Origin: an uncultured candidate division Zixibacteria bacterium
GTDB lineage: Bacteria; Zixibacteria; MSB-5A5; GN15; FEB-12
Reading direction: 5' to 3'
Length of the DNA stretch: 12,991 nucleotides
NCBI GenBank assembly: GCA_913009765.1
Contig: CAJVYT010000078.1
Span: forward strand, 1-12,991
Under the pieces are notes generated by a model, which was not told the DNA's origin, ran no database searches, and saw nothing but the letters and a program-made list of their open reading frames with translations. Shown one piece after another: positions 1 through 7,485 of the stretch (positions are counted from its first letter, which is position 1; each line of letters opens with the position of its first letter). A program made the position numbers and the translations under genes.

Positions 1-25
1 GTTCAGACGTGTGCTCTTCCGATCT
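1..25. other. Illumina adapter remnant (not genomic)
   Basis: The first 25 bases match the 3' end of the standard Illumina TruSeq/multiplexing read-2 adapter, ending in the diagnostic GCTCTTCCGATCT. The sequence becomes AT-rich and genome-like immediately after base 25. This is sequencing-library residue left at a contig end, so it should be trimmed and no biology should be read from it. It also implies that position 26 is close to the assembled contig end. Confidence 0.96.
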
Positions 26-112
26 AAATAGTCAAGCATATTGTCTTCTTTTCGGCAAATAAATATAATACTTAATCTAAGGTATACCTTTACTTTAGTT
101 TTTAAATTATTA

Positions 113-140
113 AAAAAGGCTGTCAAGAGACAGCCTTTTT
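113..140 (-). terminator. Rho-independent terminator below the 193-aa secreted protein
   Basis: A perfect 12-bp stem (AAAAAGGCTGTC with GACAGCCTTTTT) closes a 4-nt AAGA loop. The stem has a GC-rich core and A/T tracts on both sides, so it could terminate from either strand. It begins 26 nt past the stop codon of the minus-strand gene at 167-748, which makes it that gene's natural terminator. The bidirectional A/T tracts mean it could also stop a plus-strand transcript arriving from the left. Confidence 0.88.
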
Positions 141-166
141 ATACTACATAGAACAGTGCTATTATA

Positions 167-748
167 TTATTTATCTTTTGAAGCCATTTCTCGCTCTAAA
201 AGTTTATCTTTTAATTCACCAATAGAATGATAAATATTAACATAAGATTTACCATAGGAACGCATGCTCATAACTTCAAATGGGTTATAATCATGTTGTT
301 TATAAATGAATTTTAAATTAACTAAATTTATGATATCTTGATCATTTAATTCAATTTTATCCCATTGGCTGGCTAAAACAGAATGGTATTTTTCAAAAGT
401 AGCCTGAAATTCTGTATTTTTAATTTTTCCGGACATCATTACATAATATATTTTTGGGCTGAGTTCATAACTTGTAGTTATGTCCATCCATGAATTCTTA
501 TCTGAACGCATTTTAGCAACTTCTTCAGCATCTACATTGGCAGCTTCAGCAATAAAAAATACAACGGGGAGCTCTTCTGCTGTAACATAAGAGTTTAATA
601 TATTATTTACTACTTCATAATCTGTATTGTAATGATCGCCAACAGCCATGACGTATTCTAATGTTGCATCTTTTTCAGCGATTACAGAACCGACTGCTAA
701 AAGAGCAACGATTGCTACAAGCAAAACGAGTTTCAATAATTTTGTCAT
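167..748 (-). CDS. Secreted protein of unknown function with an internal duplication
   Basis: This 193-residue protein opens with a clear Sec signal peptide: two early lysines, a hydrophobic core at about residues 7-20, and likely cleavage after VIA at residue 24. I do not recognise a characterised function. The mature part holds two copies of one motif 82 residues apart: residues 60-96 (EVAKMRS..SW..I) and 140-177 (EVMSMRS..SY..I). Each copy follows a hydrophobic helix (LPVVFFIAEAA and IINLVNLKFIY), so two similar helical units are likely. The layout resembles conserved hypothetical periplasmic proteins of Deltaproteobacteria and related groups, as far as I recall. The ATG start is supported by an AAGGAG ribosome-binding site 5 nt upstream. 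The gene appears monocistronic: it has its own terminator and a 460-bp upstream gap. The lysine-rich tail is short. The CDS is intact. Confidence 0.85.
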   Translation of the reverse strand: MTKLLKLVLLVAIVALLAVGSVIAEKDATLEYVMAVGDHYNTDYEVVNNILNSYVTAEELPVVFFIAEAANVDAEEVAKMRSDKNSWMDITTSYELSPKIYYVMMSGKIKNTEFQATFEKYHSVLASQWDKIELNDQDIINLVNLKFIYKQHDYNPFEVMSMRSYGKSYVNIYHSIGELKDKLLEREMASKDK

Positions 749-753
749 AAAGA

Positions 754-759
754 CTCCTT
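754..759 (-). promoter_or_regulatory. Shine-Dalgarno site AAGGAG for the 193-aa secreted protein
   Basis: On the minus strand AAGGAG lies 5 nt before the ATG whose first base is at 748. It is a near-perfect match to the ribosomal anti-SD and fixes the start so that the protein begins with its signal peptide. Confidence 0.8.
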
Positions 760-809
760 CTATATGATATATGAATAATTAACTTAATATCTGTTTCGGT
801 ATGTTTAAA

Positions 810-832
810 ATAGAATATTAGTTAGAATATTC
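810..832 (-). promoter_or_regulatory. Tandem/inverted repeat upstream of the 193-aa protein, possible operator
   Basis: The 9-mer TAGAATATT occurs at 811-819 and again at 823-831, exactly 12 nt apart. The same stretch also reads as an inverted repeat: GAATATT (813-819) and AATATTC (826-832) around a 6-nt spacer. It lies about 65-85 nt upstream of the start codon, where a regulator-binding site could sit. In AT-rich DNA such repeats can arise by chance, so the regulatory role is only suggested. Confidence 0.25.
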
Positions 833-1208
833 AGAAAATCTGTAACACAGTTATTCTGTATATCTTTTGCTCACATAATTTAAAATGATGTTTCAAATAA
901 GAAAACAGGAGTAAAACAGTATACAATAATTGTACCTATTTGTTCAAAATATGATAATTTATTGATAAAATTTGATTTTGTACTTTCTAAGCGTGAACGT
1001 AAGGGTGGAAAATTTATTGTTTACTATTCTATATTATATGAATTATGGGCATTTTTTTGAGCTTTCAGGAATCCTTTTCTGACAACTCTAATAGTTGATA
1101 AACGATATTACCTGCTCTATTTTGTTAACACAATCATCGCAGTTTGTTATATCCCTTTATTTTTATATGACGCTGCTATTATTCATTATGAATCTTGTAT
1201 CTCTTATT

Positions 1209-2222
1209 TTACTTCTTCTGATTATTTTTAAAAAAATTCCAAACTTCCGTAGTCATCTCAATATCGTGATTTTGCTTATTATAATATTGTTCATACAATG
1301 CCGAGTATTGTTCTTTAATGCTTGGTGCAGAATGTCCTCCGCCGGAAACTTTGTATAAAACTACTTCGGTTTCATAAATGCCGTTTGAATATGTGTATCT
1401 TGTAACGGTTCCTCCGTCATCTGTATCTAAATCAGGGAAATTATAGACATCAGGGAGCGTATCGGTTTGATTAGAATTTGTCCATATATTGACAGATGCA
1501 TCTGTTGAATAAACAGTACCGTGTTCAGGGCTGGGAGGATTTGATAGCATACCGCCGTTGTATGGTAAATGATTGTCATCTGTGCCGTTCATAAACAAAA
1601 CAGAAATAGGATTTACAGGTTGAGGACATGCTGAGCTATCCGGCATAGCAGCTACAGTTGCTGCTACGGCTGCAATTCTATCAGATAATTCCACTGCAAG
1701 CCTTAAAGCCATAAGACCGCCATTAGATGTACCGGATACATAAACTCTATTGGAATCAATACTGTATGATGATGCGATTTTATCTATCAAGGTCGAAATG
1801 AAATGAACGTCATCTGCGTCTGAATATACTGTTGCGTTTGAACGACAATCATGCCAAGTTGGTTTTGCGTATGAGCCATTCAATCCTTCAGGATAAACGA
1901 CAATAAATTTTTCAATATCTGCAATATCCATCCATAGTTTATAGGGTGTTTTAAAACCGCTTTCTCCTGTCATATCTTCAATATAAACACCACCGCCATG
2001 TAATTCAAAAATAAGCGGAACTGACAAGTTTGTTAAATCTTTTGGAATGTATATAGCATATCTTCTTGTCAACCCATCTACAGTTATTGTTTCTGTAAAA
2101 AGTCCGGATTCTGAAGCTGCTTCATTATCAGTAGATTTATCACAGCCTATTGCAAAAGACACAATTAAAATAACTATACTTAGCTGAATAACTAAATAGA
2201 TATTTTTAATAATATATAGCAT
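1209..2222 (-). CDS. Lipoprotein esterase, polyhydroxybutyrate-depolymerase/feruloyl-esterase-like
   Basis: This 337-residue alpha/beta hydrolase belongs to the family of extracellular PHB depolymerases and LpqC/feruloyl-esterase-like enzymes (COG3509 type). It probably cleaves ester bonds in polymers or in acylated polysaccharides outside the cytoplasm. The N-terminus is a lipoprotein signal peptide ending in AIGC, with Cys27 as the predicted lipidated residue. The oxyanion-hole region reads FELHGGG (residues 72-78). The nucleophile elbow is GTSNG (164-168) with Ser166, the acid is probably Asp215 or Asp216 in NGTDDNHLPYNGG, and the catalytic His is His297 in GGGHSAP. All three triad positions are present, so it should be active. 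A weak AGGAAA ribosome-binding site precedes the ATG. The 245-bp gap to the VWA gene upstream suggests its own promoter. The true substrate cannot be read from the sequence. Confidence 0.88.
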   Translation of the reverse strand: MLYIIKNIYLVIQLSIVILIVSFAIGCDKSTDNEAASESGLFTETITVDGLTRRYAIYIPKDLTNLSVPLIFELHGGGVYIEDMTGESGFKTPYKLWMDIADIEKFIVVYPEGLNGSYAKPTWHDCRSNATVYSDADDVHFISTLIDKIASSYSIDSNRVYVSGTSNGGLMALRLAVELSDRIAAVAATVAAMPDSSACPQPVNPISVLFMNGTDDNHLPYNGGMLSNPPSPEHGTVYSTDASVNIWTNSNQTDTLPDVYNFPDLDTDDGGTVTRYTYSNGIYETEVVLYKVSGGGHSAPSIKEQYSALYEQYYNKQNHDIEMTTEVWNFFKNNQKK

Positions 2223-2416
2223 TATAATTTCCTAATTATTTTAGATTCTAATTTTAATTTACGGATTCCAAATAGTTAAAGTAATAAATAAAATAAAAAA
2301 TATTGAAGTTATTAATCCAGTATTAGAATTAAAACTGCTGATTATAATTCTATAATGCTGTTTTTTTTGGTGGTATCACAGGGATTCCCCATACTTTATA
2401 ACTAATATTAAATATA

Positions 2417-2439
2417 GCAGGTCTCATAAAAAGACCTGC
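2417..2439 (-). terminator. Hairpin below the VWA gene, possible weak terminator
   Basis: A perfect 8-bp stem, GCAGGTCT with AGACCTGC, closes a 7-nt loop and starts 28 nt past the stop codon of the minus-strand VWA gene. On the minus strand it is followed by an AT-rich stretch (TATATTTAATATT) rather than a solid T-run, so it may be a weak terminator or a transcript-stabilising 3' hairpin. Confidence 0.5.
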
Positions 2440-2467
2440 CATATAATTACCATCCCCATCATATACA

Positions 2468-4537
2468 CTATTTCTGTGCAAGGCTTTCTTCCAAATGATT
2501 ACTCTTTGCAATCATGCCGATAAGTTCTATTAGTTCATCGGATTGATGTTCAGCTAAAAGTTCAGTGGCAATATTTAACAAATACTGAGGATCAGAATCT
2601 TTTGCCCAGTAAGATTTGCGAAGAACTTCCGCATATTCTGCCGCAACTGCTGCGAGTTTAAACTCATACGATGCGTTTTTGAATTGTTTTTGAAATATCG
2701 ATTTCTGAATTCCTCTGTTTATTTCTGAGACCTCTTGTCCCGAGTCATCTTTATAGCGAACATAGACAGTACCTATGTTATTATACTTACAATTTCTAAA
2801 TAATTTGATTTCATAGAGTGCAGTTACTTCGTGTCCGGCACCAATCTCGCCGCCGTCTTCTTTGTCATCACGAAACTTATTATCGGCAACATCGCGGTTT
2901 TCATATCCAAGCAGACGGTATGAGCGTACAACTTGCGGATTAAAATCAACCTGAATTTTTACATCGCGAGCAATAACCTGCAAATTACCTGTTAAGTTCT
3001 CGACAAAGATACGATGAGCTTCATTAATATCATCAACATAAGCATAAGAACCGTTCCCTTTATTGCCCAGTTTTTCCAACAGGACATCATTATAATTTCC
3101 CATACCAAACCCGATTGATGAAAGAGTGATTCCTTGGTCGGCGTAAGATTTTATCTGTTTTAAAATCTGTTCGGCTCCGGTTCTGCCGACATTTGCAACA
3201 CCATCGGAACAAAGAATAATTCTATTGATTTTCCTGCTGTCAAAATTCTGTTGAGCCATTTTATAACCAAGCATAATACCTTCTTCGGCATTGGTAGACC
3301 CTGCCGAATAGAGTGATTCAATAGCTCTGATAATTTTTTGCTTGTTCTGAATTGATGTAGGCTCTAATCGAACTTCACCGCGAGAACCATAAACCACTAT
3401 CCCGACTCTGTCGTTTGGATTCAACTCATCAACAAGCATCCGAAGTGCTTTTCTAACAAGCCCCAAACGGTCTTCACGAGACATAGAACCGGAAATGTCG
3501 ACAACAAAAACTAAGTTGGCATCTTTACGGTTTTCCTTGGCTATTTCTTTGCCTTTGATTCCGATTTTAAGAAGCTGACAGTTGGTTCCAAATTCAGATG
3601 GAGCTCCCTCAAAATATATTTGGAATGGTTGTCTACGTGGTGGGGCATAATTATAGTTAAAATGATTGACAAATTCCTCAGTACGTATTGCCTCGTTAGG
3701 TGGAAGCACCCCTCTGTTGAGATATGAACGAGCCATGACATACGAGGCATCATCAACATCAATAGCAAAAGTCGAAAGATGGTCATCTTCGGTGTCAACA
3801 AACGGATTAACACCATAGTTTTTGAAAAACATTGCATCAAAAGCTTCACCATTTACAATTGCATTACCGCCATGAGCAAGAGGAGGAGAAACCGGCATTG
3901 CAATAGGATTTATTGACTGCAATTGAAGCTGAGCTCCTGATTTTCCAAGTCCCCCTAAAGGATCACCAAGCGGGACACCGTCTACAATATAACCGGTCTT
4001 GTAAGCTCGACTACCATGAATAACGACTTTACCTTTTTGATTAGTTACTACACCTTGTACTTGTGTCAGTAGTTCATCAACTATTGTTACGGGTGCAGTT
4101 TCTTTTTTTTCTCTTCCAATAGTAACATCATTTGAAGTATTAAATTTGTCTAAAATATCACGACTTGCTGTAACAGAAATAGTTTCACCAATGTCAGTTG
4201 TCTTTTTTGTCAACTGAACAGAGACAACAGTAAAAGTGTCAGCAGTAACTGCAACATGCTTCATTTCTACGGTATTAAATTCCAAGTGAGATATTTTTAA
4301 AGTATAAGCCCCCGGTTCTAAACGTTTTATTAAGTACTTCCCGTCAAAATCCGACAAAGCACCAAACGACGTTCCCACAACTACAACCGAGGCACCGCAG
4401 ACAGGTTCTCCTGTTTTTATATCTGTTAAAGTTCCTTTAATTTGACCGGTTTTTGGAGAGCCGGCATCAATCATGGCGTTTGCAATAACTAGAAAGATAA
4501 GAAGAAAAAGATACAAAATAATTTTTTTTAGGTGCAT
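2468..4537 (-). CDS. Exported VWA protein with carboxypeptidase-regulatory and TonB-plug-like N-terminus (YfbK-type)
   Basis: This 689-residue protein has an N-terminal signal or anchor segment (residues 5-21). A carboxypeptidase-regulatory-like beta-sandwich follows (about 33-110, with GTLTDIKTGEPVCGASV and the DFDGKYLI loop). Residues 147-195 resemble a TonB-receptor plug, including VVIHGSRAYKTGYIVDGVPL and DP. No beta-barrel follows. Instead, a linker leads to the VWA-associated N-terminal region (about 240-330) and a VWA domain (340-515) with an intact MIDAS: Asp347, Ser349 and Ser351 in DISGSMS, Thr415, and Asp445 in CSDG. A C-terminal YfbK-like region (DUF3520 type, 515-680) follows. 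The VWA core predicts metal-dependent protein binding at the cell envelope, and the partner is unknown. The start is fixed by a strong GGAGGTGG ribosome-binding site. The gene is divergent from the beta-propeller gene across a 252-bp gap. Confidence 0.9.
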   Translation of the reverse strand: MHLKKIILYLFLLIFLVIANAMIDAGSPKTGQIKGTLTDIKTGEPVCGASVVVVGTSFGALSDFDGKYLIKRLEPGAYTLKISHLEFNTVEMKHVAVTADTFTVVSVQLTKKTTDIGETISVTASRDILDKFNTSNDVTIGREKKETAPVTIVDELLTQVQGVVTNQKGKVVIHGSRAYKTGYIVDGVPLGDPLGGLGKSGAQLQLQSINPIAMPVSPPLAHGGNAIVNGEAFDAMFFKNYGVNPFVDTEDDHLSTFAIDVDDASYVMARSYLNRGVLPPNEAIRTEEFVNHFNYNYAPPRRQPFQIYFEGAPSEFGTNCQLLKIGIKGKEIAKENRKDANLVFVVDISGSMSREDRLGLVRKALRMLVDELNPNDRVGIVVYGSRGEVRLEPTSIQNKQKIIRAIESLYSAGSTNAEEGIMLGYKMAQQNFDSRKINRIILCSDGVANVGRTGAEQILKQIKSYADQGITLSSIGFGMGNYNDVLLEKLGNKGNGSYAYVDDINEAHRIFVENLTGNLQVIARDVKIQVDFNPQVVRSYRLLGYENRDVADNKFRDDKEDGGEIGAGHEVTALYEIKLFRNCKYNNIGTVYVRYKDDSGQEVSEINRGIQKSIFQKQFKNASYEFKLAAVAAEYAEVLRKSYWAKDSDPQYLLNIATELLAEHQSDELIELIGMIAKSNHLEESLAQK

Positions 4538-4540
4538 AAT

Positions 4541-4548
4541 CCACCTCC
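4541..4548 (-). promoter_or_regulatory. Strong Shine-Dalgarno site GGAGGTGG for the VWA gene
   Basis: On the minus strand GGAGGTGG lies just before the ATG at 4537, with the GGAGGT core 5 nt away. It is complementary to the canonical anti-SD, suggests efficient translation and settles the start codon. Confidence 0.85.
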
Positions 4549-4683
4549 CATAAAAGGGTTATAGTTTTTCTATCGAGGGGATTACAATATAAAGACTGGT
4601 TTCTTCCCAAAAATGTTTAGTTTTTAATACAAAATTATAATTTTATAGATCTATCCGCAAAATATGTGCCAAGCGTAAAATAA

Positions 4684-4711
4684 TTGACAAATAAGTATTT
4701 AAAGGTATCTT
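4684..4711 (+). promoter_or_regulatory. Candidate sigma-70-type promoter for the beta-propeller gene
   Basis: A perfect -35 hexamer TTGACA at 4684-4689 is followed after 16 nt by TATCTT at 4706-4711, a four-of-six match to TATAAT. It would give a leader of roughly 70 nt before the GTG start at 4790. The region is AT-rich and the -10 is imperfect, and the promoter consensus of this lineage is unknown, so this is a candidate only. Confidence 0.35.
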
Positions 4712-4776
4712 AATATAAAGCCATAACTTATAATATTTTTTTACAAAAAAAAGACGATAAAACATATAAATCTTTC

Positions 4777-4782
4777 AGGGAG
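4777..4782 (+). promoter_or_regulatory. Shine-Dalgarno site AGGGAG deciding a GTG start
   Basis: AGGGAG lies 7 nt upstream of GTG at 4790-4792. No in-frame ATG sits near it, and the protein begins directly with a signal peptide from the GTG. This supports GTG as the initiation codon. Confidence 0.7.
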
Positions 4783-4789
4783 TAAAGTT

Positions 4790-7342
4790 GTGAAAAAATT
4801 TTTAATTTTTACTATGCTATTATCAATACCATTGATGATTGTTTTTTCTTTACAAGAAAACAATAATTTAAAATTCATAAAAACTTGGTACCAAGATGTT
4901 CATTATATGGCTCAAAAGGAGTCAGGTAAAATTGCGACAGCTAAACAAAAACCAAGTGACTGGTTTTATTTGCAACGTGCCTATCCAAATGAGAAAATAC
5001 CCGACAATGCCTATGTCGATGCTTTGAAAGCGGTAAAAGATTTCAATGCTAAATCTCGTAATACTACACTTGCCGCTAATTCTCAACAGTTTGGTAGTCC
5101 ATGGATACCCGCAGGTCCAACTAATATCCCCGGTCGGATTCCCTGTTTAGCGGTTCATCCAAGTAACCCTTCTACTATATATGCAGGCTCTGCGGCGGGT
5201 GGTGTTTTTAAATCTACTGATTTTGGAGCAACGTGGTCATCTATTTTTGACAATGAAGCGAATCTCTCAATCGGTGCTATAGCGATACATCCCACTAATC
5301 CGAATATAATATATGTTGGAACCGGTGAGGCAAATGCTGCTACTGATACGTATGAAGGAGTTGGTATTTATAAGAGTATAGATGCCGGAGCTACCTGGAC
5401 AAATATAGGACTGCCCAATAGTTATAAAATCGGACGAATTGTTATTGACCCTCGTAGACCGGATTCAATATATGTTGCGGTAGCCGGAAAACTTTTTGGA
5501 ACAAATCCTGAGCGGGGTGTCTACCGTTCTCCAGATGGCGGTAATAGTTGGGAGCAGCTATTTGCTATTGATGATACCACCGGCTGTATAGATATAGTTA
5601 TCGATTCCGCATCGGGAACTTTGTTAGCATCGATGTGGACTCGTTACCGTAATCCCCAAAATAGAGTTGTCGGAGGTATTAACAGCGGAATTTATAAATC
5701 AACTGATGGTGGCACAACTTGGAATCAACTACTTTTTGGTTTACCTACTCCCTCAAGTATAATTGGACGGATAGGTTTAACTATTGAACAAACAACAGGA
5801 ACTATCTATTCCATTTATGCAAATCACCCCGGAAGTTTTATAGGAATTTATAAAAGCGTTAACCTTGGTTTAAGTTGGACAACGGTTGTAGATATATCAG
5901 ATCTTGCTGATATTTATAATGGATTTGGATGGTACTTTGGACAGATAAGAGTCGCTTCGGGTAATCCCGATCAGGTATACGCATTAGGAGTTCAACTATA
6001 TCGTTCAACTGATGGAGGTGTTAACTGGGATACTCTTGGATATGGTGTTCATGCTGATCACCATGATATGTATATTGATCCTAACAATATAAATAATATT
6101 TATGACGGTTCCGACGGAGGTGTTGGTTTTTCATCTGATGGCGGAGATTCCTGGACAAGTTTTAATTCAATGCCGTCAACTCAATTTTATGCCGTTACTG
6201 TAGATCCAAGCAATTCAAATATTCTATACGGCGGTGCCCAAGACAATGGTTCTATGCGTTCAACAAGTAGTTTAGTTGATACGTGGGAGAAAATCGGGGG
6301 AGGTGATGGGTTCTATGTAGTAGTAGATCCTACCGATCCCGATATTTATTATGCCGAGTATCAATGGGGACAAATGTATAAGATCAATCATGGTGTATGG
6401 TCCTGGGTATTTTATAATAATGGAGATAGACATAATTGGAACACTCCTTTTGTTATGGACCCACAAAATAACTTAAAGTTGTATTACGGATCAAATATAT
6501 TTTATAGAACATTAGATGGTGGTCTTACATGGCAGCAGAAAAGTTTTGATCTTACAAACGGTCCCAGTACCGGTAGCTTAACTTACGGTACCATTTCAAC
6601 TATCGCAGCGTCACCATCTGATAGTACTGTAATTTATGTTGGAACAGATGATGGTAATGTATGGGTAACACAAAATGCCGCTGAAGATTATTTCTTTACC
6701 TGGACAAATATTTCCGCAGCACTACCAAATAGATGGATTACCAGAGTTGCTGTTGACCCGTATGATGCCTCAATAGCGTATGTTACTTTATCAGGGTATA
6801 AAGTTGATGACCTGCTTCCACATATTTATAGAACTGATAACTACGGTACCACTTGGACTCCTATTAATGGCAATTTACCTGATTTTCCTATAAATGATGT
6901 TATCATTGATCCTGATTTAGAAAATACACTTTATATTGGTACCGATTTTGGTGCATTCTATTCTACAAATTTAGGCGTAACATGGAACTCTCTCGGAACT
7001 AATATACCAATGGTGCCAATTCACGATTTAGATTTTCACCCCGGAGATAGAAAACTTCTTGCCGGAACACATGGACGTTCAATGTTTACTTTGGATTTAA
7101 ACATTACAAGTTGTTGTGTCGGTATACGGGGAAATGTTAACGGTGATATTAACGACAATATCAATATTTCTGATTTAATATTTTTGATTGCATATATGTT
7201 CAACAATGGAGATGAACCGCCTTGCACTGAAGAAGCAGATATAAACGGTTCCGGAGAAACCTCTCCTATTAATGTTTCAGATGTTGTTGCGTTAATTGCT
7301 TTTATGTTTCAAGAGGGACCTGCACCTGCAGTTTGCCCGTAA
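4790..7342 (+). CDS. Secreted Asp-box (BNR/sortilin-like) beta-propeller protein with C-terminal dockerin-like repeats
   Basis: The 850-residue product starts at GTG and carries a signal peptide (about residues 1-21). After a short region to about 103, ten Asp-box motifs (S-x-D-x-G-x-x-W or close variants) span the protein, beginning at residues 142, 196, 247, 304, 356, 406, 448, 574, 682 and 725. This is the hallmark of beta-propellers of the BNR/sortilin/VPS10 type, and the opening WIPAGPTNIPGRIPCLAVHP is typical of that group. Recurrent 'DP..P..IY.G' strands fit the blades. Two dockerin-like calcium loops end the chain: residues 781-812 (GNVNGDINDNINISD) and 817-850 (ADINGSGETSPINVSD), each followed by an 'IAYMF/IAFMF' helix and a Pro/Cys tail. 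Such modules may attach the protein to a surface partner. I see no proven catalytic residues for a glycosidase, so an enzymatic role is undecided. Confidence 0.88.
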   Translation: MKKFLIFTMLLSIPLMIVFSLQENNNLKFIKTWYQDVHYMAQKESGKIATAKQKPSDWFYLQRAYPNEKIPDNAYVDALKAVKDFNAKSRNTTLAANSQQFGSPWIPAGPTNIPGRIPCLAVHPSNPSTIYAGSAAGGVFKSTDFGATWSSIFDNEANLSIGAIAIHPTNPNIIYVGTGEANAATDTYEGVGIYKSIDAGATWTNIGLPNSYKIGRIVIDPRRPDSIYVAVAGKLFGTNPERGVYRSPDGGNSWEQLFAIDDTTGCIDIVIDSASGTLLASMWTRYRNPQNRVVGGINSGIYKSTDGGTTWNQLLFGLPTPSSIIGRIGLTIEQTTGTIYSIYANHPGSFIGIYKSVNLGLSWTTVVDISDLADIYNGFGWYFGQIRVASGNPDQVYALGVQLYRSTDGGVNWDTLGYGVHADHHDMYIDPNNINNIYDGSDGGVGFSSDGGDSWTSFNSMPSTQFYAVTVDPSNSNILYGGAQDNGSMRSTSSLVDTWEKIGGGDGFYVVVDPTDPDIYYAEYQWGQMYKINHGVWSWVFYNNGDRHNWNTPFVMDPQNNLKLYYGSNIFYRTLDGGLTWQQKSFDLTNGPSTGSLTYGTISTIAASPSDSTVIYVGTDDGNVWVTQNAAEDYFFTWTNISAALPNRWITRVAVDPYDASIAYVTLSGYKVDDLLPHIYRTDNYGTTWTPINGNLPDFPINDVIIDPDLENTLYIGTDFGAFYSTNLGVTWNSLGTNIPMVPIHDLDFHPGDRKLLAGTHGRSMFTLDLNITSCCVGIRGNVNGDINDNINISDLIFLIAYMFNNGDEPPCTEEADINGSGETSPINVSDVVALIAFMFQEGPAPAVCP

Positions 7343-7379
7343 AAAATTAGACTTTTATAAAATGCTCTGATAGTTGTTT

Positions 7380-7404
7380 CTCTTATTTTAAATAAGGGGC
7401 TTTT
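7380..7404 (+). terminator. Hairpin with T-tract after the beta-propeller gene
   Basis: An imperfect stem (CTCTTATT paired with AATAAGGG, one G-T pair) closes on a 3-nt loop and is followed by CTTTT. It lies 38 nt past the TAA stop of the plus-strand gene. The stem is AT-rich, so strength is uncertain, but position and T-tract fit an intrinsic terminator. Confidence 0.5.
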
Positions 7405-7420
7405 CAACAAGCACTTGACA

Positions 7421-7478
7421 TGTAGGGTTCGGGCATGCCCGAACCTTTTTTAGACAGGGCAATGCCCCGATCGCTACA
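7421..7478. repeat. Palindromic intergenic repeat element with TGTAG/CTACA ends
   Basis: The element begins TGTAG (7421-7425) and ends CTACA (7474-7478), a 5-bp inverted terminal match. Inside are a perfect 20-nt palindrome (GGTTCGGGCATGCCCGAACC, 7426-7445), a T6 run, and a smaller hairpin (GGGC AAT GCCC, 7457-7467). Its G/C-rich character stands out against the AT-rich surroundings. Short palindromic elements bounded by TGTAG/CTACA are a common kind of dispersed intergenic repeat in many bacteria. Whether this one is dispersed cannot be seen from a single window. Confidence 0.55.
7426..7451 (+). terminator. GC-rich palindrome followed by T6, likely intrinsic terminator
   Basis: The perfect palindrome GGTTCGGGCATGCCCGAACC is followed directly by six Ts on the plus strand. 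It lies about 85 nt past the beta-propeller stop and would back up the hairpin at 7380. On the minus strand no T-run follows, so it acts mainly for plus-strand transcripts. Confidence 0.6.
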
Positions 7479-7485
7479 ATTTAAA

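Larger units (their letters stand above)
749..1208. other. 460-bp intergenic region, no convincing gene
   Basis: This AT-rich gap lies between the start of the 193-aa gene and the stop of the esterase gene, both on the minus strand. It contains the 193-aa gene's ribosome-binding site, the TAGAATATT repeats at 811-831, and a 58-codon open stretch at 884-1060 that has no ATG. I see no clear hairpin terminator for the esterase and no RNA gene. A hydrophobic open frame that starts with TTG at 1095 runs into the esterase coding region and is treated as spurious. Confidence 0.6.

Noticed and set aside
79..90. 12-nt palindrome AAGGTATACCTT near the left end
   Set aside because: It has no loop, is short, and lies beside the adapter junction. 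It has no clear relation to a gene, so it is probably chance.
1095..1358. Plus-strand 87-codon hydrophobic open frame starting with TTG
   Set aside because: About 150 nt of it lies antisense to the conserved end of the esterase gene, it has no ribosome-binding site, and its Leu/Ile richness is what AT-rich antisense DNA gives.
2468..4537. Calling the VWA protein a TonB-dependent receptor
   Set aside because: The plug-like segment is not followed by a beta-barrel. A complete VWA domain with MIDAS and a YfbK-like C-terminus occupies the rest.
4790..7342. Calling the Asp-box protein a sialidase or xyloglucanase
   Set aside because: Asp-boxes and a propeller fold alone do not show catalysis, and I could not identify a family-specific catalytic residue set.
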